Source: Usnea hakonensis
Lineage: Eukaryota > Ascomycota > Lecanoromycetes > Lecanorales > Parmeliaceae
Assembly (NCBI GenBank): GCA_013423325.1
Contig: BLJB01000137.1
Span: 1-64,000, forward strand
Direction: 5' to 3'
Length of the DNA stretch: 64,000 bases
Under the pieces are notes generated by a model, which saw only the letters and a list, made by a program, of their open reading frames with translations, searched no databases and had not been told where the DNA came from. The position numbers were made by a program, and so were the translations under genes. Shown piece by piece: positions 1-8,290 of the stretch. How positions within the stretch are numbered: the stretch's first letter is position 1; each line of letters begins with the position of its first letter.

Positions 1-424
1 AGAAATTGGATGTTGCTGTTTTTCGCGGGCCCTAAGTGCAGTTTATTTCGCACACCCCGAGCACGATACTTGGAGTAGTACCGTGGAAGCACACGCTAAC
101 ACTAGGCTCGATAACGGTACGCTAAGAACGGTTTATTACCGTTGAAATACAAAACTTGCTCAAACTTGCTCAGCCAAGACATGTCGGCCACACTCGCTCA
201 ACAAGATGGCCGATGCGCAGCCGGAGCAGCTATCCTGTATCGGAGTCACCGTCATAAGCATTGCCTCGCTGACAAACAAATCCTTGTACTCGTATATCGT
301 TGACTCTTGGATCTGTCAAGAGACACTTTTTCCTTTGAATCTACAAAGACTCGTCCTTATAGCACTGCAAACTTGCTGTTTTCAACTTCCGAAGCTTCTC
401 GGTATCCGGAGACAGCCATTCAAA
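1..424 (+). promoter_or_regulatory. Promoter region of the BIM1-like gene
   Basis: No coding region is supported here. The stretch precedes the start codon at 425 and carries two overlapping copies of CTTGCTCA at 155-172, described separately. An open frame that begins at 206 runs into the gene, but its first 73 codons have no signal peptide and look unlike a secreted protein. The ATG at 425, in a CAAAATG context and followed at once by a signal peptide, is the better start. Confidence 0.6.
154..172 (+). promoter_or_regulatory. Double copper-response-like element (CTTGCTCA x2)
   Basis: Two copies of CTTGCTCA lie 10 bp apart, one DNA turn, about 255 bp upstream of the BIM1-like start codon. 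Yeast Mac1 binds TTTGC(T/G)CA sites, usually in pairs, to switch on copper uptake when copper is scarce; these copies match seven of eight positions. The same core occurs in the other promoters of this cluster. Function is inferred from motif and context. Confidence 0.6.
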
Positions 425-1338
425 ATGCACATGGCGCATATTCCGGGCTTGGTAGTCTTCCTGACTGTCACTTTACTCGGTCAATTATTCGGTCACTCAT
501 CAGCCCACTTTCTCCTCAACTCTCCTCCTACGATAGGCTTCGATGATAGTCTCGAGGCTACCCCACCCTGCGGAAGTTTCACCGTCGATTTTTCCAAGGA
601 TAATGTCACAGACTTCCACGTCGGTGGCGATTTCATTGCACTGACCTCCATTCACCCCATGGCAACCTGGCTCTTCCGCGCGACGCTTGATCAAACCGCG
701 TCAGGGAATTGGACGGATTTGTTGCCAGCCGTCGTGCAAACGGGTCTTGGAAACTACTGTGAAACTGGTGTCACAGTGCCCTCGACTTGGGCCGGTTCTA
801 AGGGCGTCATTGGTATCGTGCAGGATGCGCCCGATGGCATTTTGTACCAGGTGATTGATTAAATTCTCTCAGTTGTCAATCCCATTTACTAATGGCGATC
901 GTGAAGTGTTCGACTGTCAACTTCGTTGCCGGCTCAATTACGCCTTCTGGAGTCTGCAAGAATGTGACTGGACTGTCTGCCGCGTACACTGTAAGAATCT
1001 ATCCAGCCGTTACTCAGTCCTGGACAATGTTGCAAGAGTGTCAACGGTCTAGACACAAATCGAAACTTGAAGTCTTGTGTAGAGAGAAATTGCTGACCAA
1101 GGATCTTTGGCGGTAGACTGATGCGAAGCTTTCTTCTCTTCCCGCAACCGCAGCTGCGACTTCAGGTTCTGCCATATCTACAGGCAGCAGTACTGCTACT
1201 ACTACTACCAGCACTACCAGTGCTACCAGCACTGCCAAGGCTTCCGAAGGTCAGAGCATCAGATTAGATAGAGCACCAAGCGCGCTTGTAGGGTCCATGG
1301 TGATTGGGCTAGCGACCCTTGCGGCGTACCTCTTGTGA
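425..1338 (+). CDS. BIM1/X325-type GPI-anchored copper-binding protein
   Basis: Exons 425-850, 907-990 and 1117-1338 give 243 residues. Intron 1 has a TACTAAT branch site. Residues 1-27 form a signal peptide; predicted cleavage after SSA leaves His28 as the mature N-terminus, as in X325/BIM1 proteins, which bind one Cu(II) through the N-terminal amine and histidine. H77 (SIHP) and D40/D41 (GFDD) are further candidate ligands. Cysteines in PPCGS, NYCET, CSTV and GVCKN fit the family's disulfides. A Ser/Thr-rich stretch and a hydrophobic tail (ALVGSMVIGLATLAAYLL) predict a GPI anchor at the plasma membrane or wall. In Cryptococcus, Bim1 assists Ctr1 under copper starvation. Here the gene opens a cluster of copper transporters and a reductase, which supports a copper-capture role. 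The exon 2-3 junction is the least certain part. Confidence 0.85.
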
Positions 1339-2165
1339 ATGAGCTTCCAGGTAGAGAAATGTAAGATAGGGTAGAAATCTGTGTGCTAGTCTGCTGGTAT
1401 GTCTATCATTTTGAGTGACAGATGGCGCGGGTTCTGTCAATTCGTCATGGTCGAGAAAGAAGACTGACTGACGAGTGAGACATCGGTGTCAGTGGGAGAG
1501 GTAGGAGATGGGAAGTGGAAAAATTTCCCATTACCTAGTAGGGGGGAGTATCTATCTTAGTACCAAGCAATCGAATGGTGTTATCAATACGAGGAGTATC
1601 ACTCTGTGAAGAAACTAGCAGTATGAGATGATTCAGAAAGGCAAGGATGATCACAGCGTTGAGAACTATTCAAGACTAAATCTTTCGCTCAATGGCATCA
1701 TCTAACATGTATCTTTTCATAGCAAGCTCAACCTGGACCTGCTCGGTTTCGACCAAACTGGCAGCCTTTGTCATTACCATTTTCATCCGGCACAGTAATC
1801 TCCGATCCCACCCAATACTTGCTCAAACCTGCGCACACGAACCATGCATACCATCCAACCATTCATTGGAGCTCCCCCCATGGATTCGATCAAGGCGCTA
1901 AGATAATCTAATGCAACGATGACTTGCTCCTACAATCAATCAATCAATCACATAGCCCGATTTCACTCAAGTAAGCAACACAAATTGATAGAAAACGTGG
2001 CCCATACCCAGCACACTACAATACATAAAACTACCGCACCTCTTATTCTTCACTTATCAAACACCCTGCACTACTAGGTCTAGCTTCTGATCTAAATCTG
2101 CTCTCAAAACGACACAGCGTCGCGCCGTTTAGCGTACAAACCAACCCCTCGTCCTCGCAATAGCC
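1339..2165 (+). promoter_or_regulatory. Intergenic region and CTR2-like promoter
   Basis: This holds the 3' end of the BIM1-like transcript and the promoter of the CTR2-like gene. I see no supported coding region. One copy of ACTTGCTCAAAC lies at 1817-1828. Confidence 0.55.
1817..1828 (+). promoter_or_regulatory. Copper-response-like element ACTTGCTCAAAC
   Basis: A single TTGCTCA core lies about 340 bp upstream of the CTR2-like ATG. Nine bases on it are shared with the element at 154-172, including the AAAC that follows the core. The following CCTGCGCAC may be a degenerate second half. The role is inferred from similarity to Mac1 sites. Confidence 0.5.
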
Positions 2166-2886
2166 ATGACGACAGCTCCTACGCTCGCGCTCCCAATAAC
2201 CAATACGCTGACCGTGCCGGTGGCTACCTCAACCCCTACAATGAGCGGAGCAAGCATGCCGAGCATGCACATAGCTAGCTCAGGGCACTGTCAGACTTCA
2301 GTACGCATCCCTCCCACCCACCCATGCATCTGCCCATCTCCTCCCCCCCCTTTCGCGGTACTGAAATCTCGCCCACCTCCAGATGTTCTGGAACTGGTAC
2401 ACGATAAACGCATGCTTCCTATCGCCAACATGGCACATTACGTCGCAAGCCACCTTCGCCGGCTCCTGCATCGGCGTCATGAGCCTGGTCATTCTGCTCG
2501 AGGGCTTGCGCCGCCTGCAACGCGGATACGAGCGGCTTCTTATCCGGCAGGATCGCAAGGCTGGGTTGGGGTTTGGGAAGTCCAGCTCCGAAGGTGGGGA
2601 TGAGGGGGGTTTGAATGAGTGTGGTACTGGTGGTAGGGACGATTTACCGCATTCTGCTGTGCCTTTGTTGGGGGGGTTGGAGCCGTTGAGGGGACGAGGG
2701 AGTGTTCCGACGGTGTGGCAGCAGGGCGTTCGCGCGGGGCTTTATGTGCTGCAGTTTGCGGTTGCGTATATGGTTATGCTGTTGGGGATGTATTATAATG
2801 GATACATCATCTTCTGCATCTTCGTGGGAGCTTTTGTGGGGTTTTTCATCTTCGCTTGGGATGTAGCGCCAGCTGCGAGCGTGTAG
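2166..2886 (+). CDS. Ctr copper transporter, CTR2-like
   Basis: Exons 2166-2300 and 2383-2886 (82-bp intron, phase 0) give 212 residues. Ctr proteins form trimers that pass Cu(I) across the plasma or vacuolar membrane. The N-terminal tail has Met and His (MSGASMPSMH, then GHC). Exon 2 opens with the family signature FWNWYTINACFLSPTWH, which leads into the first membrane segment. A hydrophilic loop with basic and Gly-rich parts precedes two closely spaced membrane segments. The second has the MxxxM motif (MLLGM) essential for copper passage, and the third has GxxxG (GAFVG) for helix packing. The short tail lacks an obvious HCH. Signature and length resemble the low-affinity/vacuolar CTR2 branch. 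It sits in tandem after the BIM1-like gene and carries its own TTGCTCA element. Confidence 0.9.
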
Positions 2887-3285
2887 GTGACCACTTTTTC
2901 TAGTATGGGGGCTTTTGCTGACTATGGTTTTTTCTCGGGGCAGTGGGTCCTCTGAGAATGCGGCTTGCTGTGCTTGAGTGGATTTTGATTTTTGCTTGAA
3001 TGGCGGAAGGTACACGGCTGGAATTTGGAAATGGATCTACCATGACGAAGCAGGAAACGAAGGCGGAGTATGCTTCACGACATATATGTATTTAGCCATG
3101 AAGTAAACATAGTTAGATTAGGGATATAAGGAAAAGGGTTCTAGGATACCTACAAACTCTCTTTGCAAGGTATCTGCGTCTCACTCTGGCAACATTTTTC
3201 CGGCTCAAAGGCTCAAGCAACCATTCCTCGTGCCTTATTTGAATACCATCACACACCAAATCCCCACAAGGACGAGCAACCGCAT
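2887..3285. other. Short intergenic region between convergent genes
   Basis: This 399-bp gap holds the 3' ends of the CTR2-like gene (plus) and the small His/Cys-rich gene (minus). I see nothing else in it. Confidence 0.5.
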
Positions 3286-3812
3286 CTAATTCCACCCAAT
3301 GACCCCATTCCCAATCTCGCGCCCCTCATCCACAATTGACAGCATGCGTCCAATCACTCCCGCTCCTCCGGCGCCCAACTCCAACCTTTCCCTCAGCTCT
3401 GATGCGGTTTGCCCGTCCGGTGTATCTTTGAGTCGAATCGTATGAAGCAATAATGGGGAAGCCGCCTCCGACGGATGGGCGGCGGTGAGGTCGCCATGCT
3501 GACTGGCGCAGCGGAAAACAATCAGCGTGCTTCAGGTAAGTAGACGACGGACTGGTCCAGGATTTCACGATGATATGAAGCATGGTGAACTACTTACTGT
3601 ATTTCCAGCTGCACGAGTCCTTTCAGGACCTGGCCGCACCACTCGGGATGCTCGGCCGGGCAACTCACGTGTGTAGGCGCCGTGGTTGGGGAGGTGGGGT
3701 TGTGGAAGTACAGGCGCAGCTGTTGCGACGAGAAAGCGTGGTGGATGACGGCTACCGCGCCACCTTCTTGGAACGCATGGACGGAGCTGATTGCAGCATC
3801 GGAGCCGCACAT
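3286..3812 (-). CDS. Unrecognised small His/Cys-rich protein in the copper cluster
   Basis: Exons 3812-3598 and 3529-3286 join across a 68-bp GTAAGT...CTGAAG intron to give 152 residues in one frame. I do not recognise the family. The first 101 residues hold ten His and four Cys, including H48-x2-C51-x3-H55-x3-C59, spacing suited to a bound metal ion. The C-terminal third is Gly-rich with no His or Cys. There is no signal peptide or membrane helix, so a cytosolic place is likely. The ATG at 3812 lies six bases after a long poly-C run on the coding strand, so the 5' end (leader or extra exon) is uncertain. TTGCTCA-type elements at 4131-4194 lie upstream in the correct orientation. Its position between two Ctr genes suggests a copper-related job, but that is inference. 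Confidence 0.6.
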
Positions 3813-3817
3813 GTTTT

Positions 3818-3844
3818 GGGGGGGGGGGGGGGGGGGGGAGGGGG

Positions 3845-3890
<46 letters not shown>
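3818..3890 (+). repeat. Poly-G tract with 45 uninterrupted G
   Basis: From 3818 to 3890 the plus strand is G apart from A3839 and C3845; 3846-3890 is pure G. It lies just upstream of the start codon of the minus-strand small gene, so its transcript would carry poly-C there. Such a run could form quadruplex DNA or be an assembly artefact. Open frames of poly-Gly or poly-Pro across it are not genes. Confidence 0.9.
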
Positions 3891-3891
<1 letters not shown>

Positions 3892-4626
3892 GAAGATGTA
3901 CGACGAGCAGGGGCGAAAAGAGAGGAACGGAGAATGATTGACTGGAGGATGGAGCTGGTAGTAGCTGCGCTGGTGTGCTTCAAAAGAAAAAGGCTGATTG
4001 ATGTTCCCACTGGATGGGATATTCTAGGATGCATGCCCCGAAATGTAAGTAAGTGGAGTATTGGTTGCGAAGCATTGTCCCTTGGTACTAGTACCTTATC
4101 CAACCAGGACAGTGTGTATGATGCTCGAATTGAGCAAATTTGCGAGTGTTTTCCACCCGTATGAGTCAGGGAAATAAATGCGCAAACTTGCTCACGCTAG
4201 ACCAAAGACGTCGCTTGGAGGATACCCAAGTCACGTGGCCTGATTTTCCGAAAATTAATAGATTCATCATTTTTCTATAAAGGTCCTTGACCAAGGGATC
4301 AAATGAAAAAGAAAAGAAAACAGGCATGCAGCTTTGGCTGGCGCGCATTCTTTGTTGATGTTGACGTTGTCGTGCTTGCCGCCTCTTGGAGGAAAGCACG
4401 ACAGCATCACGAAGAAGTCCGAGTTTTCGGAAAAGCTCAAAAGGTAGGTCACCAGTCTCTTGCGATTACGTGATTCATGTTGGTCGTTTGGCCAACGGGA
4501 GCACTACTTTTCATTCTCATTCCTGTCTCGTCCTGGCTCGATGTATGTCATTGCTTGTTTAAAAACACTCAAGGGCATGGGTTGAATGATACAGGACCGC
4601 CCGTGAAGCATCGTAAGCATGGGTCC
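3891..4626 (-). promoter_or_regulatory. Promoter of the His/Cys-rich gene and 3' flank of the Ctr1-like gene
   Basis: No gene is supported here. The region carries copper-response-like elements at 4131-4194. It also has a 10-bp inverted repeat (arms 4368-4377 and 4394-4403, core GTCGTGCTT/AAGCACGAC) that lies downstream of the Ctr1-like stop codon and might mark transcript end processing. Confidence 0.45.
4131..4194 (-). promoter_or_regulatory. Copper-response-like elements (TGAGCAAA and AAACTTGCTCA)
   Basis: TGAGCAAA at 4131-4138 is, on the minus strand, an exact TTTGCTCA Mac1-type site. It continues into a near-palindrome (TGAGCAAATTTGCGAG, 4131-4146). AAACTTGCTCA at 4184-4194 is the version shared with the other promoters of the cluster. 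Both lie 320-380 bp upstream of the minus-strand gene starting at 3812. Confidence 0.55.
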
Positions 4627-5222
4627 TCAGTAACTTGTTGCCGAAAAGCGCCCAGCAACCAAGTTGCCGAGGAATGTGCCACCAAGAACTGACAGAAAGT
4701 ACCCCACATTCAGGCTCATGACCGCCAACATCCTAGATCATGGTCAGCAGTGTCAAGGCGAAGGGCAGGCGAATATTAAACCCACAATAAATACCCAACC
4801 CCAGCAATGACCACGTCTAAGCATGCCCGGGGCACATCCTGTGTGATTCTCCAAGGCCGGACGCCAGCAATCTTGCCCTTCGAGGTAGTTGTATTCTTCT
4901 CGTCGCTTTCCTTGCTCAAGACGCTCATCACCGATCCAGTCGTGCCCAACTTGCCCTCCTTCTGTTTCACTTCCGCACCCGCAATGATGTACCGGCGCCT
5001 TGACTCTAACAGCTGCCACTTCCGCTCTTGGACCGCGCGTAGTGCGAACAAGGCTCTGAAGATGGTGGCGAGAGCTATGAGAAAGATACAGGTGCCAGCA
5101 TATTGGCCTGAGGTTGAGGGTGTCCAGCTATTGGAATAGAGGGGGGTGGTGGTAGAGGTGTAAAAGACAATTTGCATGCTGGACATGGGCATGGACGCCG
5201 AAGCGGAGGGTGACATGTCCAT
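4627..5222 (-). CDS. High-affinity Ctr1-like copper transporter
   Basis: Exons 5222-4786 and 4732-4627 (53-bp intron) give 180 residues. The extracellular N-terminus is short and Met-rich (M1, M3, M11, M13, M16), as in Ctr1 proteins, where methionines collect Cu(I). It is followed by the signature FYTSTTTPLYSNSWTPS and a first membrane helix (GQYAGTCIFLIALATIF). A basic cytosolic loop of about 75 residues separates it from the second helix, and the intron falls inside that helix. Exon 2 supplies MLAVM, the MxxxM copper gate, and the third helix with GGTFLG. The protein should be a plasma-membrane Cu(I) importer. It is transcribed divergently from the metalloreductase at 6268 and shares its 1-kb intergenic promoter, which fits a reductase-importer pair. 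The exon 2 family match is strong. Confidence 0.9.
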
Positions 5223-6267
5223 TATCTCAGTGTGGACGGGTAGAGTATCTGTGACGACCAGAGGCTTGATGCAGAAAAGAAGAGATAGACCAGATCAGGC
5301 GTCTTCGTCGTGATCAATCAGAAGAGAAGTTAAGTTTCAGAGTCCATGTGGAGTAGGAACGTGTGGTAGCAATACCTGAAGCCATGCGGCCAGCACGGGA
5401 CCGAAAGGAAACAAGACAAACGGGCTCCACGTGCGCCAAACGTAGCTCTCACCCAGGCCACGGCATAACACCGACATGGAACTAATAACAATTACGTGCG
5501 GCTGATCATCACAGGTCTCGACCGATGTCGGATGAAGCGATCCACTTGCTTCAAGCTCATCTAGCATTCTACCAACTACGGTAAAATGTCATCATCAGCT
5601 GACGTATAATGAGAGATTTTGAGAAGGTTTTCGGGACGAGGAGCGGTAAAAGATTCCATCACTCTTCATAGATTTATGTAACAGTCCAATAGGAGTTGAC
5701 CAATGACGGGGGTTCGGGATTGAATATGCGATGCATACGAATCTTGTGAATCATTGTAGACAACAAGGAAGTGTAGAGAAGAATACTCCCTGTAACATAA
5801 AATTCTCCGAGCATCAGAGCCGATACCATAACAACAACGTGCTTGCACGCGTGCTAGGAACGTAGCAACGACCATCCTACTTCGATCACGTGCTGGCTTG
5901 GACCTCTTTGCAACATGCTCAACTTACAATACATGTGTCACCACGTTGCATCATGGCGTTGACTAGTGGATATTGGCGGAGGTTTTGCGTGGGTTTGAGC
6001 AAGTTTCTGCAAAGACCGCGTTAGCATGAAGCTAGCGAAAACCGTTTGGCATCCCTGAACCATAAGTTACGACCGTTACTAGTTACCTGTCGTTTACGAT
6101 ACCACGCTAAGGTTTTAATCAATCGGTGCCAATAGACAGTCAGACAAGCCGATGGTGGCGAGAGATAATCTGACCTTTCTCGCCGTCAGTATACCCTCAG
6201 CTTCTTCAATTGCTCTTTCAATTGCTCCGCAACCGACGTCGCAAAAGACGTTGAAGGATAAAATATC
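5223..6267. promoter_or_regulatory. Bidirectional promoter between Ctr1-like transporter and metalloreductase
   Basis: This roughly 1-kb region separates the two divergent genes and holds no supported coding region. A copper-response-like element lies at 5994-6006, 262 bp before the reductase ATG. A minus-strand open frame at 5337-5567 shows no family features and is not called. Confidence 0.55.
5994..6006 (-). promoter_or_regulatory. Copper-response-like element (AAACTTGCTCAAA on minus strand)
   Basis: TTTGAGCAAGTTT on the plus strand is the reverse complement of AAACTTGCTCAAA. It equals the element at 152-164 in the BIM1-like promoter over all 13 bases. It sits in the shared promoter of the Ctr1-like and reductase genes. 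Confidence 0.6.
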
Positions 6268-8290
6268 ATGGACTCATCCTCTATGTCTGGTTTGGATGGC
6301 ATGTCCGGCATGCAGGGTATGGGAATGGACATGGGCTCCGGTGGAATGTTTCGACCGGTGAATCAGATGTTGGCTCGCATCTACTGGTATCTTGTTGCTG
6401 CCTCCTTCGTGATTGCATTACTTTTCAAGATTGTGGGAGTTTTCGAGTCTTGGTCACGGTCAGTATCCTGCCGATTGGTCCCGTCACCAATACAATGGGA
6501 AGCAGGACTGATAGCCTTCTTCAAGTAAACGAGCATCCCGTGCGCTTTCCCTTTCTCATCCCACAAGACCTCGGAATTTTGTATCTCAAGCATACGCAAC
6601 GGCAGTCGCAATTTCTAGAGAGATATCCTATCCTCAAGTGATCCACTTCACTCGGCCGGGTTGGGTGTGGTTGAGTCCCCCACCTCTAGGGCCATCAGTA
6701 GTCATACTCACCTACTGGATCATCATCACCCTATTCTTAACGACGGGTTCCATCCTCCATGACGCGTATTACTGGGAACGGGTAGGATTCAGAGCGGCGT
6801 GGGTGTCTGTCACTCAGGTTCCTTTGATCTTTCTCCTGGCGGGCAAAACCAACATTCCGAGTTTCTTTCTCGGGTCCTCATACATGGATTTGAATTGGCT
6901 TCATCGATGGGCGTCCAGAACACTGCTTGTTACAGTCACGATCCACGGCTCGTTTTTCTTAAGCGAATGGATCCGGGCAGATTTCGTTCGCATCGAGCTG
7001 GAGATGATGCCAATGGTCAAGTACGGCCTTGGACTGTGGGCAGTGTTGGCCTGGACTACGTTCAGCTCTCTCATCCCTCTCCGTCGCCTGTGCTACGAGT
7101 TTTTTGTCCTTCAACATATTGTCTCAGCCGGGGTTTTCCTGTGGCTCTTACACATGCATGTGCCTGGGTATGCGTCCTATAACGTCTGGATGGCAGTGGC
7201 CTTTGCACTTTCCGGCCGAGTATATCGATTTTGCGTCCTGCTCTGCCGGAACATCGCTACTCGGAAAGTGACACCCGGCTTGGGAGCAGGCAAGGGACTA
7301 GGCCACTCTACGGAGCTGCAGGCTCTCCCTGGAGATATCACAGTGCTGACTATTCGCAGCATTGGATTCCGTTGGAAGGCCGGACAGCATGTCTTCTTGT
7401 GCTGCCCAACTTTGGGACCTCTGGAATCACACCCGTTCACGATTACAAACACGCCCAAGGAAAACTGCAAGAAGGAGCTCAATGAAGTCCGATTGATCAT
7501 ACGTGCTCGTTCCGGCTTCACACAAAGATTGCTCCGACGAGCTGAGTCCTCAGCAGCTACGGTGACAGCCTTCATTACAGGCCCCTTCGGCAATCTTCCG
7601 AATTGGAACACTTATGAAACCCTCGTTCTCATCTCCGCATCTACCGGTGCTTCATTTACCCTACCCATCCTTGAGACGGTCATCAGCGATCCTTGCTGTG
7701 TCAGGAGGGTTGACTGTCTATTGTTGGTCAGGCATCAATCGCACATGGACGGCTATCTCACACAGCTGCAAGCTGCGGCTTGTCATACTAGATCTTCAGA
7801 GGTGTCTTTGCGTATCGTGATAGCCGTCACAGGCAGACGCGTGGATGCCATCAGCGAAGGCGACACAGCATCGAAACTTGAAAGCTTGTGTACGTCCAGC
7901 TCCCTCGATGCGTCTGCAAAGATACCCAGGCGATCTTGTGAGAAGGGGAGTTCCTCCAGCGTTGAAGAGATGGTAATTGGTTCAAGTATGGGAGGCTCAA
8001 TTGATAAAGAGGAGCATAATGTGGGGATCACAGTCAGCGAAGGATGCCACGCTCGGAGCGCACAGGAAAAAAGCTCACTGCAATACACATGGGGAAGACC
8101 AAGCCTTGCGGATTTCGTGCGGGAACCTATTGAAGCCTCGGCAGGAGAAACCTCCGTCGTCGTCTGTGGGGGTAAAAGCTTGACCTCCGCTGTGCGCAAT
8201 TGTGTAGCGACATTGTCGGATGAACGGGCCGTTCACAAGGGTACCGGAGCGCAAGGTATCCACCTCCATGTCGAGGAGTTCGGACTGTGA
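6268..8290 (+). CDS. Ferric/cupric reductase (FRE family) with Met-rich N-terminus
   Basis: Exons 6268-6458 and 6526-8290 (67-bp intron) give 651 residues. FRE proteins move electrons from NADPH through FAD and two haems to reduce Fe(III) or Cu(II) outside the cell; Ctr transporters need Cu(I). The N-terminus has eight Met within 27 residues, then a first helix (YWYLVAASFVIALLF). The ferric-reductase membrane domain follows (LNWLHRWASRT, VTIHGSFFLSEW, FVLQHIVSAGVFLWLLHMH) with the paired haem histidines. The FAD domain contains HPFTITN, and the NADPH part starts at GPFGNLPNW. The variable loop near residues 500-590 is Ser-rich. The protein ends LHVEEFGL, a common FRE ending. Clustering with two Ctr genes and a BIM1-like gene argues that copper is a main substrate. 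The Met-rich tail resembles Ctr N-termini. Confidence 0.9.

Noticed and set aside
206..424. Upstream extension of the BIM1-like frame to an ATG at 206
   Set aside because: It would bury the signal peptide inside the protein and covers the promoter elements' downstream region; the ATG at 425 has the better context.
3582..4164. Open frames on both strands with long poly-Gly or poly-Pro
   Set aside because: They are made by the G/C homopolymer; only the part from 3812 downwards on the minus strand splices into a plausible protein.
4477..4692. Small hydrophobic plus-strand frame
   Set aside because: It overlaps the last exon of the Ctr1-like gene on the other strand and has no features of its own.
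5337..5567. 76-codon minus-strand frame in the divergent promoter
   Set aside because: No family motif, no splice link to the Ctr1-like gene, and located in a shared promoter.
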